Shown here in pieces: positions 6,609-13,571 of a stretch of DNA of 24,134 nt (positions are counted from its first letter, which is position 1; each line of letters begins with the position of its first letter). A program made the position numbers and the translations under genes. The notes beneath the pieces are model-generated. The model had not been told where the DNA came from. It was given only the letters and a program-made list of their open reading frames with translations, and did not search any database. The stretch lies in contig CAYMOG010000019.1 of assembly GCA_964392065.1 (NCBI GenBank), forward strand, positions 1 through 24,134, written 5' to 3'. The stretch is from JASBZA01 sp964392065 (GTDB lineage: Bacteria; Bacillota; Clostridia; Saccharofermentanales; Fastidiosipilaceae).

Positions 6609-9214
6609 GTGAGAATCTCCTTTTCAATAATTACTTCACCTGTGGCTCCATCCATTGTAATGAGACTACCGTTTTTGATTTTCTCTGTTGCTCCATCAAG
6701 ATGAACAATACAAGGCAAGCCATATTCTCTAGACACTATGGCGGCATGGCATAGAAGGCCTCCATATTCTGTAATAACACCCGCAAGGATGGCGAACTTC
6801 GGTGTCCAGCCAGTATCGGTAAATTTCGTTACGAGTATTTCTCCAGGTTCAATCGTATCCATTTCTTCAAAGGAGTAAACCACTCTGGCTCTAGCGGTGA
6901 CAACCCCTTGATTACAACCTAAACCTGCGAAATGGTCTTCATCCGTATAGAAATGCGGTACAGGACGCTTCGTAAAATTTCTGCCAATTTCATTGGGATT
7001 TTGGCAATGGGCAAATGAGTAGTAGTATTCTTTTGCCGTAGTAATTTTACTTCTTAAGTCTACCTCTTCTGGATTATCGAAGTAGGCCCAGAGGTCTTCT
7101 AACTTTACAAACCATACGTCCTCAACATGGTCTAAGGCATTTTCTTCTACCAGAAGTTTAGCAATCTCCATAGTATAAAGACGAATAAGATGATAGTACA
7201 TAGAAGAAATATCTCGGAGTTCTTCTCGCCACCAGAGCATTTCACGCATGTTATCCACTACTTCTAACAACTTGGCCTGATTCTTAGGCCCTACCGCTGC
7301 TGCCAGTTTCTCTCGCATAGCTTGATAGTTCTCTCGCTGCTTCTCTTGTTCATCGAAGGGAGCTTCTTCATCCTCTACAGTTAAGAGTTGCTTAATATTT
7401 TGCACGATAGGTCTAGGGTCTTCTATATAATTTGGATAACTGACGTCTAATTCTCGGTCGGAATGGTACCCAAATGTTTCGAAGAACTGGGCCAAACCGG
7501 GATAGCGATCAGGCTCTTCTAAATACTGACTAGAAATTGTTTCGGTGTCTTCTTCCCAATACTTGGATAATTGTTCTGATTTGCGAATCGTGCGAGACAT
7601 AGTCCACATGGCATAAAATGGCCGTAGATGGGAGATATTATCTAAACCTCCCAATAAACTTAGATACTCGCTATCACTTAAGTATTTGCAAATCTTGTCT
7701 TTATATAAGGATTGATAAACCGTATTTAAGAAAATTTGCTGGAAGTACGTTCCTTCGGTCTCCATATATTCAAACTTAGTTAATTGGTACCAGATGACAG
7801 CCAACTTACCTACTGGCTCATCATTATCTAGAAATGCCAAGAGCTGTTGATAGCGTTCTTTACGTTCGTCAAGAAAATTTTCTAGCTTGTGGGCTTGCTC
7901 TTTTTGAATGCGCTTGAGCGCCCAAGCAATCTTACCTACATGGTATAGAGAACCTGGATTTAATTTCGTCGTTTCTCCTCTGCCTTTATAGACGCTTTGT
8001 ATACCATACTCCTGGTCGAAATCCTTCTCTACGTATCCAGGAATTTTGCTAAGCGCATGCTTCACGACCGAAAGATTCCAGTAGGGTCTTGCATAGGCCA
8101 TGATGCTTAAATGCTCAGGGAGTTGACTTTCTTTTAATATACGTCCATCAATAATAAAATCTCTTAATTTTCGCTCCCATATATATTCATACAAACTCCA
8201 CATATAGGGTTTACAGACCGTAGACGAAACTCCACCATCCTTGAAATCAGCGGTAGTCCATACACTATCGTATCCTTGGAATTGGATACTACTTACTGGA
8301 CGGCTCTGTACAACATAGAAATGATCCAAGTAAAAGCAAAATTCTATATCTTGTGGTCGGCCGAAATGGACCTGTAAGGCGAGGGCTTCTTGCATCAGAA
8401 TTTCTCGTAAATAGGGACCTAGAATCGGTCTGCCACTGGGGATGTCAAGCCATTCATCCTTCTTCCAATCGAAGAGATAGCGTTCTCCATTCACTTGGCC
8501 TGCCACGAGTCCTTCTGCTACACCTGATGTGACTTCTGCAAGAATCTCCGTATCGATTCCACTCACAGGATTTACCGTAAATACGACTCCAGAGCATTCG
8601 GCATCTACCATCTCTTGTACAAGTATGGCCATCTGAAGTTTTGCAATCGGCAAATGGTGGTCCACCACATAATGCAAATTTGACTCGGAATAGAGTGAAC
8701 GATAACAGGTTTTCACCGCTTCGATAACTTCATCTGCCGTAGAGCAATGCAGAACCGTATCATACTGGCCGGCAAAGGACTGGTCCTCTAGGTCTTCAAG
8801 AATTGCTGAGCTTCTAACCGCATAGGTTTTCTTAGGATCCAGATATGGAATAATACTTTGTTGTAGCGAATCTAAATCTAGAGATTCTAGAGTCGCCAAT
8901 ATCCTCTTACTGACTAGACTAATATTAGTAAGATAGAGTGCCTTCAATTCATTACGGATACTTCCCCATAGCCGGTGTTCTTTCATGATACGACGGAAGA
9001 TTTCTTTGTCCAAAATAAAACCATCAGGAACTCGGAAATTAAAATGTTTCAAGCGCGCCAGATTACCTGCCTTCGCTCCAACCCGTTCATTCAAATGCCG
9101 GTTGATATCCTTTATAGACAGATTTTCATGTCGCTTCGCTTCGTCTCTCCAAGCTTCTTCTAATGTATAGATCTTATCGAACACAGTCTGCTCCAATCCT
9201 TTTATTGACTCCAT
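6605..9214 (-). CDS. PEP-synthase/rifampicin-phosphotransferase-like enzyme (long form)
   Basis: An 869-aa protein with an N-terminal PEP/pyruvate-binding ATP-grasp domain: A-G-N-L-A-R-L near residue 50, Y-A-V-R-S-S-A-I-L-E-D, S-F-A-G-Q-Y-D-T-V-L, Q-E-M-V-D-A-E-C-S-G-V-V-F, and Y-V-V-Q-S-R-P-V at the end. A middle region of roughly 450 residues follows. The C-terminal phosphohistidine domain carries Y-G-G-L-L-C-H-A-A-I-V-S-R-E-Y-G-L-P, with the likely acceptor at His823. There is no C-terminal PEP barrel. Length and order match rifampicin phosphotransferase (about 865 aa), but context points to a lipid-related acceptor, not resistance. I chose the ATG at 9214. A TTG at 9238 would add eight residues; neither has a clear ribosome site, so the start is uncertain. 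Its stop overlaps the next start by 4 nt. Confidence 0.82.
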   Translation of the reverse strand: MESIKGLEQTVFDKIYTLEEAWRDEAKRHENLSIKDINRHLNERVGAKAGNLARLKHFNFRVPDGFILDKEIFRRIMKEHRLWGSIRNELKALYLTNISLVSKRILATLESLDLDSLQQSIIPYLDPKKTYAVRSSAILEDLEDQSFAGQYDTVLHCSTADEVIEAVKTCYRSLYSESNLHYVVDHHLPIAKLQMAILVQEMVDAECSGVVFTVNPVSGIDTEILAEVTSGVAEGLVAGQVNGERYLFDWKKDEWLDIPSGRPILGPYLREILMQEALALQVHFGRPQDIEFCFYLDHFYVVQSRPVSSIQFQGYDSVWTTADFKDGGVSSTVCKPYMWSLYEYIWERKLRDFIIDGRILKESQLPEHLSIMAYARPYWNLSVVKHALSKIPGYVEKDFDQEYGIQSVYKGRGETTKLNPGSLYHVGKIAWALKRIQKEQAHKLENFLDERKERYQQLLAFLDNDEPVGKLAVIWYQLTKFEYMETEGTYFQQIFLNTVYQSLYKDKICKYLSDSEYLSLLGGLDNISHLRPFYAMWTMSRTIRKSEQLSKYWEEDTETISSQYLEEPDRYPGLAQFFETFGYHSDRELDVSYPNYIEDPRPIVQNIKQLLTVEDEEAPFDEQEKQRENYQAMREKLAAAVGPKNQAKLLEVVDNMREMLWWREELRDISSMYYHLIRLYTMEIAKLLVEENALDHVEDVWFVKLEDLWAYFDNPEEVDLRSKITTAKEYYYSFAHCQNPNEIGRNFTKRPVPHFYTDEDHFAGLGCNQGVVTARARVVYSFEEMDTIEPGEILVTKFTDTGWTPKFAILAGVITEYGGLLCHAAIVSREYGLPCIVHLDGATEKIKNGSLITMDGATGEVIIEKEILT

Positions 9215-9278
9215 TGTAGAACATGCGCAAATACTCAAACGTTAAAAAGCTAGAAAGATTCGTAAAACTTTTGCAAAA

Positions 9279-9869
9279 TTACAAAGGATGTTTCCTTAAG
9301 CCCAACACATACAACAAGAAATTAATGAGCGCATGGACAAAAAATCCAATAAACAACAAGAAAATGTAACGTCCAATTCCTAGCGGATAGAAGAACCACA
9401 CCACCAGTCCTACCCCCGCAATAGAATCAATTTGATCGAGAATCGTGAAGAAATAGCCCTTAGGCCCCTGTCTACCTGTGCCAGGAGCGATTTCAGCTCG
9501 CCTTTTAAGAAAACTATTAGGCAACTCGAACACAGCATAAGCCATACCCAACAAGAAACCCACGAACAGATTATAGATGAGATGATTCTCACGCAAGAGA
9601 TAGAAATAATTGTTATTCGCCAGAGTTGGAATGGCTTGGGCCAAAGCCCCCCACAATACAGTAAAGACCATATGTAAAACCACATAACCGATTAAACCTA
9701 AATACGTCTTATTAGCACCGAAAAGCCTCTTGCCATCAGGAAGTACCTTCCCGTGGTCCAAGGGGATACGCAGGGCATCTGGCCCGAATTTCACCCAGAC
9801 CATATTGCAAATACCTGCTAGAATAACAGGAGTCAGAGTATTAAATAAGCGCACTGTAAGTAATAGCAT
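9279..9869 (-). CDS. CDP-archaeol synthase-like (CarS/DUF46) CTP:lipid cytidylyltransferase
   Basis: A 196-aa protein with about five membrane helices and the CarS-type motif set: P36-L-D38-H-G40, R48-L-F-G51-A-N-K54-T55-x2-G58 (the F-G-x-x-K-T-x-x-G block), then E-L-P-N-S-F-L-K-R-R (about 115-124) and L-D145-Q-I-D148. In archaea CarS makes CDP-archaeol from CTP and digeranylgeranylglyceryl phosphate. It is distantly related to bacterial CdsA, which this protein does not otherwise resemble in length. Bacterial members exist with largely untested substrates. The ATG at 9869 has an AAGGAG five nt upstream. This is the first gene of the minus-strand run, divergent from the GIY-YIG gene with only 41 nt between starts, and 64 nt ahead of the long PEP-utilising gene. 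It would supply the CDP-lipid for the serine-type transferase. Confidence 0.78.
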   Translation of the reverse strand: MLLLTVRLFNTLTPVILAGICNMVWVKFGPDALRIPLDHGKVLPDGKRLFGANKTYLGLIGYVVLHMVFTVLWGALAQAIPTLANNNYFYLLRENHLIYNLFVGFLLGMAYAVFELPNSFLKRRAEIAPGTGRQGPKGYFFTILDQIDSIAGVGLVVWFFYPLGIGRYIFLLFIGFFVHALINFLLYVLGLRKHPL

Positions 9870-9910
9870 AATTTCTCCTTAGAGAGTAGTATACGGGATT
9901 GAAATAAGAA

Positions 9911-10846
9911 ATGCACGAGAAGTTAACGGAAGAATATTTCGCCCAGTTACCTACGGGCCCAGGCATTTATCGATTCTATAATGCCTATCAACAACTCCTC
10001 TATGTGGGGAAGTCTATGCATTTACGCCAACGCATTCGTTCCTATTTCCATCCTTCCCAGACCTGGTCAAAAGTAGATGAAATGCTCCGTATCCTAGATC
10101 GTATTGAAATAGAAGAAACCGATACGCACCTAGATGCTAGGCTTCTCGAATGCCAATGGATACAAACCTATCATCCACCCTTCAACGCTGCCATGCGCAA
10201 TAGCCGAAATTATGTTTTTCTAACGCTATCTCTTGTGCATGGTATAGGTATATCCCGCACAAGGAAGAGAAACTCCATAGGGCCCTTTCGCTCCCAACAC
10301 CGCTTACAAGATTTTAAGCTTCGCATGATGCGCTTACTAATCGAAAACAACGGCCTATTCCACCACATAATAAACAACGAGCAAGCAGCCAATGCCTTCC
10401 TCTATGAAGTCTTACAATCTTCACCGAAAATTCAGACGCTCCAAACACAACTTACACAAGCTCGAGACCACGCCCTAGCAGAAGAAAACTACGAACGCGC
10501 TGAGCAACTCGGTAATCCACTGCCTATTCTAGAAGAGATTCAAGCTAAACTCGAAAACTTCGAAACTTTTTTGGCCAAAGCCTTCTACTTCTCCCTTGAA
10601 ATCCCTAACGGAGTAAAACACTATTATGTCTCCCAAGGCCTCGTACAACATACAGAAATTCAGAAAACTCAGAATGCATGGCAAAAAGAACCACTATTCT
10701 CTCTTCCCTACTTCCTATTCTATGGCGGAGCACAAGTCCAAAAACTGCATCCAAGCCTTGCTTACGATCGTCAAGAAATTCTTCTTTCTGCCCATAGATC
10801 TGGCGAAATAAACCTCATCCCAGTAGAAGAAATATTATGTAGATAA
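9911..10846 (+). CDS. GIY-YIG nuclease-domain protein resembling the UvrC N-terminal region
   Basis: A 311-aa protein whose first 95 residues match the UvrC/Cho type of GIY-YIG domain: T-G-P-G-I-Y (Y20), L-L-Y-V-G-K-S (Y31), arginines at 39-43, and E80 in R-L-L-E-C-Q-W-I-Q-T-Y-H-P-P-F-N, the usual metal-binding Glu. A degenerate UVR-like helix pair (Q-A-R-D-H-A-L-A-E-E-N-Y-E-R-A-E-Q-L) lies near 180-200. The RNase H-like and HhH domains of full UvrC (about 600 aa) are absent, so 3-prime incision only, as in Cho, or another DNA-processing job is possible. It starts 41 nt from the divergent CarS-like gene and faces the tRNA-Thr gene. Upstream there is only a weak GGGA. The C-terminal half I do not recognise. 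Confidence 0.72.
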   Translation: MHEKLTEEYFAQLPTGPGIYRFYNAYQQLLYVGKSMHLRQRIRSYFHPSQTWSKVDEMLRILDRIEIEETDTHLDARLLECQWIQTYHPPFNAAMRNSRNYVFLTLSLVHGIGISRTRKRNSIGPFRSQHRLQDFKLRMMRLLIENNGLFHHIINNEQAANAFLYEVLQSSPKIQTLQTQLTQARDHALAEENYERAEQLGNPLPILEEIQAKLENFETFLAKAFYFSLEIPNGVKHYYVSQGLVQHTEIQKTQNAWQKEPLFSLPYFLFYGGAQVQKLHPSLAYDRQEILLSAHRSGEINLIPVEEILCR

Positions 10847-10860
10847 GATGAATTAAAAAC

Positions 10861-10896
10861 AAAAAAACCCTAGGGTTTCAATAGTCCAAGGGTTTA
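10861..10896 (-). terminator. Intrinsic terminator of the tRNA-Thr gene
   Basis: On the minus strand, arm AAACCCT (10895-10889) pairs with AGGGTTT (10871-10865), followed by at least seven T. A smaller perfect palindrome, AAACCCTAGGGTTT, competes with this fold. It lies between convergent genes, so it may also stop the GIY-YIG transcript on the plus strand, though the T-run there is poor. Confidence 0.75.
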
Positions 10897-10899
10897 TTA

Positions 10900-10975
10900 T
10901 GGAGCTTCATCCGAGAGTTGAACTCGGGACCTCACCCTTACCAAGGGTGCGCTCTACCGCCTGAGCTAATGAAGC
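10900..10975 (-). tRNA. tRNA-Thr (anticodon GGT)
   Basis: Read on the minus strand this is a complete cloverleaf. The 7-bp acceptor stem is GCTTCAT/ATGAAGC, with a D arm around TAGCTCAGGCGGTAGA. The anticodon stem is CACCC/GGGTG around loop TTGGTAA, and the T arm is CCGAG-TTCAACT-CTCGG. The discriminator is T and the CCA end is encoded (10900-10902). Anticodon GGT reads ACC and ACT, so the tRNA carries threonine. It has its own promoter and terminator and is not in an operon. Total length is 76 nt including CCA. Confidence 0.96.
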
Positions 10976-10990
10976 ATAAAAGCTTAGGCT

Positions 10991-11019
10991 ATTCTAACGA
11001 AGTTTCTACGATTTGACAA
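10991..11019 (-). promoter_or_regulatory. Sigma-70-type promoter of tRNA-Thr
   Basis: A -35 TTGTCA (11019-11014) and a -10 TAGAAT (10996-10991) are separated by exactly 17 nt on the minus strand. The predicted start is about ten nt upstream of the mature tRNA 5-prime end. Confidence 0.82.
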
Positions 11020-11040
11020 GTAGATTTTTTCCTGCGCTTG

Positions 11041-11176
11041 GGAATTGGGGAAAATCCAAAATAAGTTGTCGTGAAAAAAGGTAGGTCCCAAAAGACTTAA
11101 GCCAACATAGTAACGGAAAAACAAAATACTATAAACACCTATGTATATATAACGCTGATTAATTGTAGTAGATAGA
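11041..11176. other. AT-rich intergenic stretch, nothing certain
   Basis: No protein-like frame is seen. A TATATAAC at 11146-11153 could be a -10 element for the possible RNA that follows on the plus strand, but no matching -35 is visible. Apart from that I see nothing here. Confidence 0.3.
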
Positions 11177-11331
11177 AATGAAGAGCACTACATGAGTGGT
11201 CCGGTGCACAAATCTCCACATTTTGTAAGCAGTTTCCTTGAACAAGGAAACTGCTGGCGGAATTCTATGTTTAGTGCTGGAGGCTAAGACCAATAGACAA
11301 GCAGTCCGAGGTGAAAACAACACTCTTCACA
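11177..11331 (+). ncRNA. Possible structured RNA, class unknown
   Basis: About 150 nt of intergenic DNA can fold as a rod with closed ends. TGAAGAG (11179-11185) pairs with CTCTTCA (11323-11329), TGGTC (11197-11201) with GACCA (11288-11292), and CTCCA (11214-11218) with TGGAG (11278-11282). A perfect 12-bp apical hairpin sits at 11229-11256 (AGCAGTTTCCTT, loop GAAC). A large open bubble between the closing and inner stems recalls 6S RNA, but I do not find conserved 6S, SRP, RNase P, T-box or riboswitch blocks. It ends about 105 nt before selO, so it could be a free RNA or a long leader. No U-run follows it. The strand is a guess, since the stems are nearly symmetric. Confidence 0.35.
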
Positions 11332-11434
11332 AAAAATTAATGCTCCTCAATGCTCTTTCTTCTACCTCAATTGTGAAAAACCCCTTAACATAAACATAGA
11401 TACTTAAATCAAAACTACTGAACGGAGGCTTACT

Positions 11435-12808
11435 ATGATTTCATACAGGCAGCTACCCAATGAAATGTATACAGATATTTCTCCTACACCTGTGAAGAAT
11501 CCAGAGATTCTAGTTTTTAACGGAAGCTTGGCCGATGAATTGGGGTTCGACTTGGGGCTATGGCAAGATAAGGAGCTTCTGAGTGGAAATAAATTACCTG
11601 AAGAGTTTACACCTATTGCTCAGGCGTATTATGGACATCAGTTCGGGCATCTCGTAGAACTGGGGGATGGTCGGACGATTTTACTTCAGGAAGTGCTGAC
11701 GTCTGCAGGTGAACGGTTCGATGTTCAGTTGAAAGGGTCTGGCCGAACGCCTTATTCTAGGCGTGGAGATGGTCGAGCTACTGTAGGACCTATGCTTCGA
11801 GAGTACTTGGTAAGTGAGGCTATGCATAAATTGGGGATTCCTACGAGCCGTAGTTTAGCGGTGGTTTCTACGGGTGAGACGGTTTATAGAGATAAGCCGT
11901 ATCCTGGGGCTATTCTGACCCGAGTCGCTAGTAGTCACTTGAGGGTTGGGACCTTGCAATTTGCCAATGCTCACGAAGTTGAAAGGGAGGTTTCGGATTA
12001 TATTATTCAGCGGCATTTTCCTGAATGCCGTGAGGCCAAGCGCCCTTACCTTGCAATGTTCGAGGCAATTGCAAGTAGGCAGGCTGAACTCATTGCTAAG
12101 TGGCTAAGTTTCGGCTTCATTCATGGTGTTATGAATACGGATAATATGGCGCTTAGTGGCGAAACTATTGATTATGGTCCCTGTGCATTCATGGATATAT
12201 ACCAAGGAGATCAAGTGTTTAGTTCCATCGATCACTTGGGTAGATATCGTTATAACCAGCAAGGTGATATGGCCCGTTGGAATCTAGCTCGTTTGGCGGA
12301 AACTCTCCTGCCTATTGTGGACGAGGATGCTCAAACTGCGGTGAATCTTATGAACGAAAAATTGGAGAAATTCCATGAAGATTTCCAATTCCAGTGGCTG
12401 CTTCAATTCAGTAGGAAACTAGGTTTAGAGCCCAGTATAGAAAGTAAGCAACAAATCGAACATTTCTTGGTTTTGCTAGAAGAGGAGAAGCTAGACTTTA
12501 CCAATGCATTTTTATCTCTGAGTGAGAAACCCGATGAGGACTTGTTCCAGTCGGAAGCGGGACGGACGTGGCAGAAGCTTTGGCAAAAGACAAGAAATCG
12601 GGAAGTGGATTTATTACAGTATAACCCTCGTGTAATTCCTAGAAATAGGAAGTTAAATGAGGTGCTTGAGGCTGCGGAAAAAGGAAATTTAACACCGTTC
12701 TTGAAGATGTTAGAAATCGTGACGGATCCGTATGCGCTTTCGGCTCCAGAGGAATTTATGAAACCTCAAGATCCTGATGAGTCTTTCGTTACGTATTGCG
12801 GTACTTAA
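11435..12808 (+). CDS. selO: Protein adenylyltransferase SelO (YdiU)
   Basis: SelO is a pseudokinase-fold enzyme that transfers AMP from ATP to Ser, Thr or Tyr of target proteins, linked to redox stress. The 457-aa product is full length. It shows Y-G-H-Q-F-G, the ATP-handling Q-L-K100-G-S-G-R-T-P-Y-S-R-R-G-D-G-R-A, and G-V-M-N-T-D236-N237-M with D246-Y-G-P. The D/N pair and the Asp ten residues later have the same spacing as the active Asp and metal ligands of characterised SelO. The C-terminus ends Y-C-G-T, with Cys455 near the position of the selenocysteine of animal SelO and the redox Cys of bacterial forms. GGAGG lies six nt before the ATG. A hydrolase gene follows 33 nt downstream with its own ribosome site, probably in the same transcript. 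Confidence 0.95.
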   Translation: MISYRQLPNEMYTDISPTPVKNPEILVFNGSLADELGFDLGLWQDKELLSGNKLPEEFTPIAQAYYGHQFGHLVELGDGRTILLQEVLTSAGERFDVQLKGSGRTPYSRRGDGRATVGPMLREYLVSEAMHKLGIPTSRSLAVVSTGETVYRDKPYPGAILTRVASSHLRVGTLQFANAHEVEREVSDYIIQRHFPECREAKRPYLAMFEAIASRQAELIAKWLSFGFIHGVMNTDNMALSGETIDYGPCAFMDIYQGDQVFSSIDHLGRYRYNQQGDMARWNLARLAETLLPIVDEDAQTAVNLMNEKLEKFHEDFQFQWLLQFSRKLGLEPSIESKQQIEHFLVLLEEEKLDFTNAFLSLSEKPDEDLFQSEAGRTWQKLWQKTRNREVDLLQYNPRVIPRNRKLNEVLEAAEKGNLTPFLKMLEIVTDPYALSAPEEFMKPQDPDESFVTYCGT

Positions 12809-12841
12809 TGTAAATTGTGTACTATGGCTCCGGAGGTGTTT

Positions 12842-13510
12842 ATGAAAATCAGTTTAGAGAATGGTGTGACGTTACACTACGAGATACAAGGTGAGGGTCC
12901 GACTTTGCTTCTGCTCCATGGCAATGGTGAGAGTGGTGAAGTGTTTTATCCTCTGATGGATGCCTTGCAAAAGGATTTTACGTGTTATGCCATCGACAGC
13001 CGAGGGCATGGGAGAAGTTCTCATCATGGAGAATTTTTTCATTATGAGGATTTGGCGGAAGATATTGACCTATTGATTCGTGCTCTGCATCTTCAAGATG
13101 TGTCTATTCTGGGGTATAGCGATGGAGGTATCATAGGTTTACTGCTCGCAATCAAGCAGAAGGATTATTTGAAAGCTTTGATTGCATCTGGCGCTAACTT
13201 GTCTCCTAGAGACATCACGCCTACTTGGCAAGAACATATTGCAAATCTGGCCGAAGCCCACCCCGACAATTCGCTAATTCAATTAATGGTAAATGAGCCT
13301 AATATTCCTCGGCAAGATTTGAAGAAAATACAAATCCCTGTCCTCTATACTTGCGGCCGAGATGGCGATATTATGGAACCTGAAGCGTATGAAGCTCTAG
13401 CACGCTTGACGCCACAAGGAGATGTGTACGTCTATGAAAACGCTGGACATGGTGAATACGTCACCCACAGCACTAGACTTAAGCCTCAAGTACTAGCCTT
13501 CTTACAATAA
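12842..13510 (+). CDS. Alpha/beta hydrolase
   Basis: A 222-aa single-domain, cytoplasmic alpha/beta hydrolase. Visible parts are the oxyanion strand L-L-H-G-N-G-E-S-G (about 24-32), D-S-R-G-H-G-R-S-S (52-60), the nucleophile elbow G-Y-S93-D-G-G, an acid in G-R-D174-G-D, and the catalytic N-A-G-H203-G-E-Y. The triad is thus S93, D174 (or D176) and H203. The cap segment is very short, about 20 residues, so the substrate is open: esters, lactones or peroxide-type compounds are all possible. I start at the ATG at 12842 because GGAGG precedes it by five nt. The earlier in-frame ATGs at 12815 and 12824 have no ribosome site and the added residues do not fit the family. It ends just before a strong hairpin. 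Confidence 0.88.
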   Translation: MKISLENGVTLHYEIQGEGPTLLLLHGNGESGEVFYPLMDALQKDFTCYAIDSRGHGRSSHHGEFFHYEDLAEDIDLLIRALHLQDVSILGYSDGGIIGLLLAIKQKDYLKALIASGANLSPRDITPTWQEHIANLAEAHPDNSLIQLMVNEPNIPRQDLKKIQIPVLYTCGRDGDIMEPEAYEALARLTPQGDVYVYENAGHGEYVTHSTRLKPQVLAFLQ

Positions 13511-13512
13511 TA

Positions 13513-13546
13513 GAAACCGCTTCCATAGGGAGGCGGTTTCTTGCAA
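13513..13546 (+). terminator. Intrinsic terminator after the hydrolase gene
   Basis: GAAACCGCTTCC pairs with GGAGGCGGTTTC (12 bp, one G-U) around a four-base ATAG loop, three nt after the stop codon. The T-tract is interrupted (TTTCTTG). It sits between convergent genes and may work in both directions. Confidence 0.75.
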
Positions 13547-13571
13547 TTGAGGACATATAAAATTAAGTTTT

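Noticed and set aside
6605..9214. Calling the long PEP-utilising enzyme a rifampicin-resistance gene
   Set aside because: Architecture matches, but it is embedded by 4-nt overlap in lipid genes and the middle domain could not be matched to the rifampicin pocket.
11229..11256. Perfect 12-bp hairpin as a terminator
   Set aside because: No T-run follows on either strand; better explained as the tip of a larger RNA fold.
11177..11331. Calling this region 6S RNA, SRP RNA or a riboswitch
   Set aside because: The overall rod recalls 6S RNA, but I could not find the conserved blocks of these classes, so only an unclassified structured RNA is claimed.
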